Origin: [Phialemoniopsis] sp. UDSM-2020
Lineage: Eukaryota; Ascomycota; Sordariomycetes; Thyridiales; Thyridiaceae
Length of the DNA: 64,000 nt
Reading direction: 5' to 3'
Assembly: GCA_018873225.1 (NCBI GenBank)
Contig: JAEILZ010000001.1
Coordinates: forward strand, 7,502,001-7,566,000
In this document: in pieces, positions 56,770 through 64,000 of the stretch
Position numbering within the stretch: the first letter of the stretch is position 1
How the letters are laid out: every line of letters begins with the position of its first letter
Notes under the pieces: model-generated
Told to the model about the DNA's origin: nothing
The model's database searches: none
Seen by the model: only the letters and a program-made list of their open reading frames with translations
Translations under genes and position numbers: made by a program

Positions 56770-56946
56770 GGCGGAGGTACTGCATCCCTTGCAGACGGAC
56801 TCGATGGCAAGCACGCCGGGCTCACAGTTTCCGAAGCTCTGGCTTACACGATGACAAAATCCTGGATCCTTGCCTGCTCTTTTGCTGGTCTCGCCTTTTT
56901 TACCCTTTTCATGATCAAGAGTAAGTATGTCACATCAAGACGATGA
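56770..56946 (+). pseudogene. Untranslated C-terminal continuation of the MFS transporter
   Basis: After the TAG at 56767-56769, the same frame remains open for 58 codons and encodes DGLDGKHAGLTVSEALAYTM and a hydrophobic helix with a basic cytosolic tail (MIKSKYVTSRR), the expected transporter end. One C-to-T change (CAG to TAG) would explain it. Confidence 0.65.
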
Positions 56947-57154
56947 GACGACAACAACGATGCTCAACAAGCATGAGCATGTTGTGGGACATCTTGGCCT
57001 CGTCTCATCAGGTTGGGCCATTCACTTGGGGATGGGACCGAGAAGGAGTCGAGCATTCTGGAGTTCTCGGCTCTAGCGCTAATTATTTGTTCAAGCGTAT
57101 TGTATTTGTAGCACAGATAGCGAATACTTCTTTACATATAGTTCATGAGACCAC

Positions 57155-57269
57155 CAAGTGCGTGCACGATTACTTGACGGTTTCCCTTCTCGATGTACCT
57201 CAATTCGTAGGTAATAATCACACAGGATCAACCCACTACCTAAGCGTTAAGGGATCATTCAGCGAGTAG
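57155..57269 (+). mobile_element. MITE-like element, copy E (truncated, about 115 bp)
   Basis: The left terminus CAAGTGCGTGCACG...TTGACGG and the core CAACCCACTACCTAAGCG are present, but the right third is missing. It ends 13 bp from the stop codon of the rhamnosidase gene, so it probably forms part of that gene's 3' UTR. Confidence 0.8.
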
Positions 57270-57281
57270 TGTTATGTGTCC

Positions 57282-59906
57282 TCAGGGGACGAAGCGGCTT
57301 TCCGGGACACCTTTTTGCGGCCCTTGAATGACGCTCGGCGGCCAGTCCGGATCCTCTACCCACGCTGTTACAAACTTGTAGTCTCCGCTGCCAACAATCT
57401 CATCTACATCACCAGGAAGCAGTATGTGGGCTTGTGCATTGGGCGGCACCTTGACTAGAGTCGTCATCTCCCCGCCCTCGATCCGCCAATCAACCTCATA
57501 CGGACCATAGGGCGAGTCAAATGTAGTTTTCCCCCATCGCAATGTACCGCCGGGCCGCGGCCGTATCAAAGCCTTCTTCCACCCTGGCTCGGCTGGGGAC
57601 AGCCCGCCCACAACGCTGTGGAGGAAGGCGCAGACAGACCCCAGGGCGTAGTGGTTGAAGCTCGTCATCTGGCCCGGGTTGATGGTGCCGTCGGGTAGCA
57701 TCGAGTTCCACCGCTCCCAGATGGTCGTGGCGCCCATACCGACCGGGTACAGCCAGCTCGGGCAGTCGCGTTCCTGTAACATGCGGTACGCCAGTGAGAG
57801 CATGCCGTTATCTGCCAGGGTCTGCAGGATGATCGGGGTACCCGCGAACCCCGTCGTGATCCTGAACAACTCCCATCGCGTCAGATAGTCGAGACGCTCC
57901 CGTGCTGTGGCGAGTTGGCCGTCGGCTAGAAGGCCGAAACGAAGAGCCAAGACATATGCGGTCTGCGTGTCGCAGGCCAGCCGGCCTTTCGGTGTGATGT
58001 ACTCGTCGCGAAAGAGTTCCAGTAAGCGGTCTGCATCGGCGGCGTACCGGCTCGCGTCCTCGGTGTGGCCTAGGATCTTGCCGACTTTCGCAGCGAGGGC
58101 TGTGGTGTGATAAAGATACGCGTTTGCAACCATGTGGTTGTCGGTAGGTCCGTTCCCTGGCATGTTTGGGGGCGACCGGGGATCGAGCCAGTCACCGTAC
58201 TGAGGCAGCTTCGTGGTCCAGAAACCCTTGTCATCTCGCGGGATGCCCTGGTCTAGCCAGAGTTTCATGCTGTCCCACTGGACTTCGAGCTGGTTCTTGT
58301 CCCCGAATGTGGTGTAGAGGTCCCACGGCGTGATGACAGAACAGTCTCCCCAGATGGCCATTGGTCTTTTCATGCGGTCGTCCGGCTGCGAAGGCATGTT
58401 TGGAATAATGACGGGCACAACACCGCCAGCGTCATTCTGGTCGGCATGCAGGTCTTGCAACCATGAACCCAGGAAGGCGGACGTGTCGTAAAGAAAATTT
58501 GCGGTCGGTGTAAATACCTGGATGTCTCCTGTCCAGCCGAGACGCTCATCGCGCTGCGGGCAGTCTGTGGGTACGGAGATGAAGTTGCCTCGCATCGACC
58601 AGACTGTGTTTTCGTGTAGCCTGTTGAGCAAAGCGTGGGAAGACTCAAACGTTCCTGTTCTTCGTAAGTCTGACGAGATAACAACACCAGTGAAGTCGTC
58701 TAGAGACACGTCGGAATAACCATTGATTTCAGCGTATCTGAACCCGTAAAAGGTAAACTTGGCATGTAGTCCCTTTGTTGAGCCTCCGAGCTTGACGGTG
58801 TACTTGGCATCTGCAGTGCGTAAAGGTCGTGTGCCTAATTCCCCATGCTCAAGGACTTCGGCATGCCGGATGAGTATCTCGTCGTCTTGAGTGCCGGGTA
58901 TGTCTCTTTCGAATCTCAACCAGCCAACGAAGTTTTGACCAAAGTCGAGAATCTTTCTTCCAGAAGGTGTGGTGATGACTTCTTTGGCTTTGAGCTCCAT
59001 GACAGAACGAATTGGAGCAATTTCAGGAGAGATGAGCTCGGCCGACGGGAAGGGAAGCTCTTCAGCCTTGCTTTCGGAGTGGGTTTTCGATGAAGTGGTT
59101 GACCAAGAGTGATCCAGGAGGTTGGTGTCGCAACTCTCTCCATTGTACAGCTCAGAGGCTAAGAGAGGACTCTCAAGGACTTCCCAACTCGAGTCAGTTG
59201 CGCAGACAACATGCCCACCCACTTCAACTTGCGCAAGGAAGGCAGGGCGTTCGCCCCACTGGTTTGGAACGCCCGGCCGTCCAAGTCGAGTAGCATACCA
59301 GCCCTCCGCAACGTGAGCCCCGATGACATTGTCACCCTCCTGCAGAAGGTGAGTGATGTCGTAGGTCTGATAGTGCAACCTATGGTGGTAGGATTGCCAG
59401 CCGGGAGCCAGGACCTGGTCTCCGACAGGCTTCCCGTTGATCTCAACCTCGTACATGCCATGAGCTGTGGCATACAGGCGTGCGGGACCGGTACCCGTCC
59501 ATGTGAAGGTCTTGCGTAGACGGAACGGACGCTTCGGGGCCGGTCCTTGGGCCTCGCCACTGATGAGCTTAGCCTGCCACTCGGAGCGCTCGAGTAGGGC
59601 GACCTCTATCTCTAGACTGGCCCAATCGGTCGAGGACCCATCCGTCCCGGTGGCTCGGACCTTGACCAGGCCTCGCTCCCTGCAGGAGAGGGGGACCCCG
59701 GGCCATGGCACTAGGATCGAGTCGCTGGAGTCGACATGGTAAGTTTCCTCCTTGCCTTGGCGAGAGATGGCGACTTCGTAACTTTTTTGTTTCCAGCCTT
59801 TTGCCGTGGTGGCTGCAAAACGCCACGAAAGTCGTGGTGTCCTAGTGAAGAGGCCAAAGCCGTCATGGTGGTGCTCCGCACTCAGCTGGGCGATGGAGAC
59901 AGCCAT
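57282..59906 (-). CDS. Alpha-L-rhamnosidase, GH78, 874 aa
   Basis: Single exon. The order of domains matches GH78: an N-terminal fibronectin-like region (FGLFTRTPRLSWRF), a beta-sandwich with FTWTGTGPARLYATAHGMYEVEINGK, then the (alpha/alpha)6 barrel with CPQRDERLGWTGDIQVFTPT, MAIWGDCSVITPWDLYTTFGD, ATTIWERWNSMLPDG and MTSFNHYALGSVCAFLHSVVGGL. The acidic residues in DERLGWTGD and TIWERW correspond to the family catalytic cluster. It releases terminal alpha-L-rhamnose from plant glycosides such as flavonoids or pectin side chains. No signal peptide is seen, so it may act inside the cell on imported glycosides. It is divergent from a sugar transporter gene, with 636 bp between the start codons. 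Confidence 0.95.
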   Translation of the reverse strand: MAVSIAQLSAEHHHDGFGLFTRTPRLSWRFAATTAKGWKQKSYEVAISRQGKEETYHVDSSDSILVPWPGVPLSCRERGLVKVRATGTDGSSTDWASLEIEVALLERSEWQAKLISGEAQGPAPKRPFRLRKTFTWTGTGPARLYATAHGMYEVEINGKPVGDQVLAPGWQSYHHRLHYQTYDITHLLQEGDNVIGAHVAEGWYATRLGRPGVPNQWGERPAFLAQVEVGGHVVCATDSSWEVLESPLLASELYNGESCDTNLLDHSWSTTSSKTHSESKAEELPFPSAELISPEIAPIRSVMELKAKEVITTPSGRKILDFGQNFVGWLRFERDIPGTQDDEILIRHAEVLEHGELGTRPLRTADAKYTVKLGGSTKGLHAKFTFYGFRYAEINGYSDVSLDDFTGVVISSDLRRTGTFESSHALLNRLHENTVWSMRGNFISVPTDCPQRDERLGWTGDIQVFTPTANFLYDTSAFLGSWLQDLHADQNDAGGVVPVIIPNMPSQPDDRMKRPMAIWGDCSVITPWDLYTTFGDKNQLEVQWDSMKLWLDQGIPRDDKGFWTTKLPQYGDWLDPRSPPNMPGNGPTDNHMVANAYLYHTTALAAKVGKILGHTEDASRYAADADRLLELFRDEYITPKGRLACDTQTAYVLALRFGLLADGQLATARERLDYLTRWELFRITTGFAGTPIILQTLADNGMLSLAYRMLQERDCPSWLYPVGMGATTIWERWNSMLPDGTINPGQMTSFNHYALGSVCAFLHSVVGGLSPAEPGWKKALIRPRPGGTLRWGKTTFDSPYGPYEVDWRIEGGEMTTLVKVPPNAQAHILLPGDVDEIVGSGDYKFVTAWVEDPDWPPSVIQGPQKGVPESRFVP

Positions 59907-60542
59907 GTTTGTCGAACGGCAGTTGGGTTCTATTCCTTCTCTCTTTGCTCTTCCTTTTCCAAGTGTGACTAGGATCTAAATACATCCTAGTCAAGTCAAA
60001 ATCTCGCTGCATTCACACCGAGACCGAGATCCTTCGGCTGAAAGGCATGGGTCCTGAGCCTTGTTTTCCGTCCTGGTTTCTGGATCTTAAGGTGTTCATG
60101 CAGCGGATATGTGACGGAAAAGTCTGCGAGGATCATCACGGAATTGTCTAGGGGCAGCGCTAGGGGTAGTTAACTACCGAGGATGGCCTCGTCAATGCGG
60201 GGAACACACCAAAAAATGGGGAAGAGAGCAACCCCACAAATGATCCCTCCGCGCAATTCCAGTGTCCCTAGGGCAAGACTACTCGGAAAAGTCCCTCCTC
60301 AAGAGGGGAGATGGTGGTGTTGAATCTAGGAGAAAGAGGATATTGAGTTCCTAGATCATAACAACATCGGCTTTGCAACGCCAATTTCGGGGTAATTCGC
60401 GACGAAGACGGGTATATCATTCCTGTTGTCCTTTCGATTTCAAGGAGACAACTCTTGTGAAGTCTCAACAGCGCTGAGAGTTGCAAATCTCATTGACTAT
60501 TGCAATTCTCCTTAACTATCCACCTGAAGGCCGCTTGAAACA
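59907..60542. promoter_or_regulatory. Shared divergent promoter of rhamnosidase and sugar transporter
   Basis: 636 bp between two divergent start codons. It includes a GCGGGG at about 60197, which fits the SYGGRG consensus of the carbon-catabolite repressor CreA/CRE-1. One match proves little. The arrangement suggests joint induction by the same sugar. Confidence 0.55.
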
Positions 60543-62484
60543 ATGGCATCAAGCCCCAAACGAGACGAGATTGAGCAGGCGGCTCCTCGAGCTGATAATG
60601 TGGAATATGATCAAGACCTGAAGCATGAGCCGGTCCTGCTCAAGTCCGACCACGATAAGCTCGGCTACCTTGCCACGGTCAGACGTTTCTGGAAGGTAAG
60701 CCCGCCACTGTAATCTCAGCCAGTAGCGTCGACTCCTATCAGTCGATGAGTTTTGGAAGGGGGGCTGCTCCATGAACGATCACTGGCTAAACTGCGTTGG
60801 GTAGGCAGCTCTCGTGTGCAATCTCATCTCCATCGCCGCCGCCGCCGATGGCTATCAGTACACCCTAAACGGAAACATCATCGCCAACAAGGGTTTCGTC
60901 AACCACGTGGGCTTTCTCAACGCCAAGGGCACTGGTTATGTGCTGAACGCCAACTACACGGCTCTGTGGGGGGCAATGCAGTCTTTGGGTCAGTTGCTTG
61001 GCATGATATTCCTGACTCCCGTCTCGGATGCCATTGGCCGCAAGATGACCATGTATATCTTGTGGGTTGTCATAGCAGGGGTATGAAGCTCTCTCTCTTT
61101 TCCCTTTGTTAATCATCGCCCCAGGATCACTTCTAACATGTGCGGTACGTAGTCCCTCATTCTCGAGACGATCGTCCGCGACTGGAAGGACTGGACCGGA
61201 GCCAAGATCCTGGCCGGCATCGGTATCGGCGCTCTGCAGTCCACGCTACCCATCTATATCGCCGAGTGGTCCCCCGTCAACATCCGCGGCGCCATGAATC
61301 TGACCTACGGTGTCTGGAACACCTTCGGCAAGTTTCTCGCGCCCCTCATCCTGCTCATCTGCGAAAAGGTCGACGCCAAGGAGTACAAGGTGCCTATCCT
61401 CACGCAGTGGGCCTTCCTCGGCGTGATGCTTCCCATCTTCATCTGGTTGCCCGAGACGGCGCAGTACTACGCTGAGAGGGACCAGGACGAGGAAGGAAAG
61501 AAGACGCTGCACCGCATCAACGGCAAGGTACCTGGGTACGATGTCGAGGTGGAGTACGCCATCATCAAGAATGCTATCCTGGAGCAGCGGCGCAGAAAGA
61601 ACGAGCTCGAAGGATACAATTTGACTTGGAGGGAGCTGATGTGGTCCTACGTCGAGTGCTTCAGGGGCACCAACGCAAAGAGGACGCTCGGCTCGGCTCT
61701 CCCGGCATGTGCACAGCAGCTCACTGGCTTGTCGTTCCTGAAGACCTATGCTTCTCTGTTCTTCCGTCAGGCCGGCTTCGATGACCCCTTTCTTATCACA
61801 ACTGTTATCAGTAAGCCTCACACATATCGTTCCTTAGCCCTAACAGTACACTGACAAAGGGCAACAATAGCCGTGATCGCACTGGTCACCTCGATTGCTC
61901 TCATGCTGTGGACCGATCGCTTTGGCCGTCGCCAGCTCGTCTTCGTCTCCTCGGTCGTCTGCACCATCTGCATGCTCGTTGTCGCCATCATCGGCCAGTT
62001 CCCCTCGACCACAGCCCTGAAGAACTTTTGCATCTTCATCGGCTGCCTGTGGTCCCTCTTCAACGCCGCCCTCGGATCTCTCGGGTGGGCCTTTGTCGGC
62101 GAGATCGCCACGCAAAAGCTGAGGGCCCGGACGGCCGGCATCGCCGCCGGTCTCTCTGTCCTGTTCGGCCTGACGTTCAACACCTCTGTACCCATCATGT
62201 GTAAGTTTGTATGTTCCCTCTGCTTTGCATAGGTATTTCTGACAAATCATGATCCAGTGGACACCCAAGGTGCCAATATGGGATACAATACTGGGTGGCT
62301 GTACTTTGGCCTGGGCGTTGTCTGCACTGTGATCGTATGGTTCTATGTGCCTGAGCCATCGCGCCGTAATGGCGCTGAGATGGACGAACTGTACGAGAAG
62401 GGAGTGCCGGCATGGAAGATGTCCAAGCACGTCACCACGGTGCAGGATGAGCAAGAAGCAGTCTTGAACCGTGGAAAGGCATAG
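60543..62484 (+). CDS. Sugar transporter, MFS SP family, 547 aa
   Basis: Exons 60543-60695, 60805-61080, 61153-61810, 61871-62200 and 62258-62484. Sugar-porter landmarks: SDAIGRKMTMY (the D..GR(K/R) motif after TM2), YIAEWSPVNIRGAMN (the PESPR-related and E.....RG motif), LPETAQYYAERDQDEEGKKTLHRI, QQLTGLSFLKTYASLFF (TM7), DRFGRRQLVF and GEIATQKLRARTAG. About 12 hydrophobic segments, with both ends cytosolic. It is divergent from a GH78 rhamnosidase, so L-rhamnose or a rhamnosylated glycoside is a reasonable substrate guess; hexose is also possible. Confidence 0.93.
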
Positions 62485-62673
62485 AAGACTCCGCAAACGT
62501 CTGACATGATCCCAATTTGTGTGCCACCTGCACATAGGAGAAAAGACTCGCTGTGGATCATGACTCGGGCTTATTCTGACCACATCAACTTGAAAAGATA
62601 TCTTTTCAGATACTGAATGAAAAGACGGAACAAAGAAATGTCTTTCCAGGACACTTTGTGCCTCCGCAATTCC

Positions 62674-64000
62674 TTATCTGATGCGTAGTTGTTCCTCTCG
62701 TATGCCTAGACTCTTCTGTGGACCGTCAATCTCGTCGTTGAAGATCTGACCTCGCATCAATCCATGAACGTAAGCCTGACCTACAAGCTCGAGGTAGTCG
62801 ACTGCCTTCGTTGCGTCGTCACCACTGATCGCCAGCGATTTCCTGAACACGAAAGGAACTCTGGCACCAGTGATCACGTACACCAGATCATTCACTACCG
62901 CATCCTTGGTCGCAATGCCAACGTATCCGGTGTCCAGCACATAGAACCTTCCGCCGTCCGAGTATTCCAGGAGTCTCTGGCATCTATATCTCTGCGTCGT
63001 TCCCAAATGATCAAACAGGTTTTCAAGGACTGGACCAATCTCGTCAGATTGTTCCCCATCCTGCTCAGTCTTGTCTTCTTGGTCCCACAACATGATTGAC
63101 TTGTCCACATCTTGCGGTGTCTGAGAGTACGTCTTATTGTAGTGACATATCCGCCTGGCCGCCTCTAGGATGGTGTCGCCGTGGTCAACTCTGTCGTCTC
63201 CTGCCAGCACTCTGAGGAACTTCGGCAACTTGACATCTTCAGTGGGGCGTGCCTTGTGAAATTCTGGATACGGTACCAAGCTAGCCCATTGTTCGATTGG
63301 AAAGTTGTTGGCCTTGATGTCACACGCCTGCCCGAGCTTCACAACTCGCCCCACCCGAAAGGCGGTGACGCGTAGTTCTCTTAGTGACGACTCGCTTGCG
63401 GGCTCTACGACGCGCCAAGTCGGAGGTGGTACTGAAGATTGGATGATAGACCGATGTCGTGAAAGCCAGTCAACCTTTGGACGCGTGGGGAAACCAGCGT
63501 AGTAGCCAGCCATGCCGCTGTACCGTATGAGCGTGGCTCGTGAGTTCCAGAACTTGGAAGTGCGTGTATCGCCCCAGTCCGGAACCCAAGATGGGAGACC
63601 ATTTCCCACGGGCGGGCCGGATACCATTTCGAGTGTCTGCAGCCCTATCCAGTTGAGGAAGAGCAATGCTACATCTGTGTACACCTCAGTCACTGAACGA
63701 CCATAGTCCAGTCGGATAGGCGTAGCAGCCGATAAATGTTCAGCAGCAGGGTCCGCGGAGATCTCCTCGGTGTTTTCTCGCACGATTTGCCGCTCCCACT
63801 CAAGTAAAGGGACTAGGGCGTAGACTTTGTCTCTGGGGTCGGTCGCACCAGAAGCTCGCGTATTTTTGAGCATCGACAACAGCCTGTGCTGAAAGGGGCG
63901 CAGATGGGTCAAACGACGGTTAGACAACTTTGCGGAGAACTCGAGCGGATACGGAACAACGCGCGACTTTCCACGATAAAGGCCTTCACCTCGAGGGTCG
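62674..64000 (-). CDS. Heterokaryon incompatibility (HET) domain protein, 5' part beyond window
   Basis: The frame is open from the TAA at 62674 to the right window edge, at least 440 codons, so the start lies outside. Family marks are ATDPRDKVYALVPLLEW, YGRSVTEVYTDVALLFLNWIG, LPSWVPDWGDTR, then LVYVITGARVPFVFRKS and QAYVHGLMRGQIFND near the end. These are typical of the C-terminal parts of fungal HET proteins. They act in non-self recognition and cell death after fusion. The HET domain core itself (N-terminal) is mostly off the window. No intron is visible in this part. Confidence 0.85.
   Translation of the reverse strand, partial: DPRGEGLYRGKSRVVPYPLEFSAKLSNRRLTHLRPFQHRLLSMLKNTRASGATDPRDKVYALVPLLEWERQIVRENTEEISADPAAEHLSAATPIRLDYGRSVTEVYTDVALLFLNWIGLQTLEMVSGPPVGNGLPSWVPDWGDTRTSKFWNSRATLIRYSGMAGYYAGFPTRPKVDWLSRHRSIIQSSVPPPTWRVVEPASESSLRELRVTAFRVGRVVKLGQACDIKANNFPIEQWASLVPYPEFHKARPTEDVKLPKFLRVLAGDDRVDHGDTILEAARRICHYNKTYSQTPQDVDKSIMLWDQEDKTEQDGEQSDEIGPVLENLFDHLGTTQRYRCQRLLEYSDGGRFYVLDTGYVGIATKDAVVNDLVYVITGARVPFVFRKSLAISGDDATKAVDYLELVGQAYVHGLMRGQIFNDEIDGPQKSLGIREEQLRIR

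Noticed and set aside
1..64000. CRISPR arrays, bacterial operons or phage genes
   Set aside because: Spliceosomal introns and fungal gene families throughout; the only regular arrays lack spacers.

Overview
This is a stretch of a filamentous ascomycete nuclear genome (Pezizomycotina, probably Sordariomycetes). Genes are split by short GT-AG introns with CTAAC/CTAAT-like branch points. Gene types are typical of these fungi: a HET-domain protein, a DUF3425-type bZIP, an MNN2-like mannosyltransferase and small secreted proteins. One block shows the signature of repeat-induced point mutation (RIP). The genus cannot be named from the sequence.

Layout. 1-11.9 kb: a partial SNF2-type ATPase (minus), an unrecognised 655-aa protein (plus), a BTB/POZ-like protein (minus) and two tandem F-box-like paralogues (plus); the second paralogue looks disrupted at its first splice junction. 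About 12.1-16.1 kb: an almost pure A/T block with no gene. 16.7-29.6 kb is a housekeeping core: mitochondrial ATP synthase alpha (minus), a proteasome alpha subunit (plus), an MNN2-like mannosyltransferase (minus) and the nucleolar protein Pol5 (plus). 29.7-57 kb is accessory sequence: small hypothetical and secreted proteins, a metallo-beta-lactamase-fold hydrolase, a DraRnl-like RNA ligase, an M28 aminopeptidase, an MDR oxidoreductase, a Ser/Thr-rich secreted protein, a P450, an aldehyde dehydrogenase, a bZIP factor and a damaged MFS transporter. 57.3-62.5 kb: a GH78 alpha-L-rhamnosidase and a sugar transporter transcribed divergently from one 636-bp promoter. The window ends inside a HET-domain gene.

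The most striking element is a complete 387-residue gene inside one 1,568-bp spliceosomal intron of the ATP synthase alpha gene, on the same strand. It encodes a GIY-YIG-type nuclease domain followed by two C2H2 zinc fingers. The reading frame is intact, the putative catalytic residues are present, and the host exon lies in one of the most conserved parts of the enzyme. This is the layout expected of a homing-endonuclease-like selfish gene in a nuclear spliceosomal intron.

A second discovery is a family of about 165-bp non-autonomous transposable elements (MITE-like). There are five copies, with inverted termini beginning CAAGTGGGTG and 5-bp target duplications at three copies. All five lie between 30.6 and 57.3 kb and none in the housekeeping core.

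The P450, aldehyde dehydrogenase, bZIP and MFS genes at 46.6-56.9 kb could be a small metabolic cluster, but no synthase gene is visible and the transporter looks damaged. Exon coordinates were derived by eye from splice signals and reading-frame continuity. For every multi-exon gene assigned exon coordinates, except the disrupted F-box paralogue, the exons sum to a whole number of codons.
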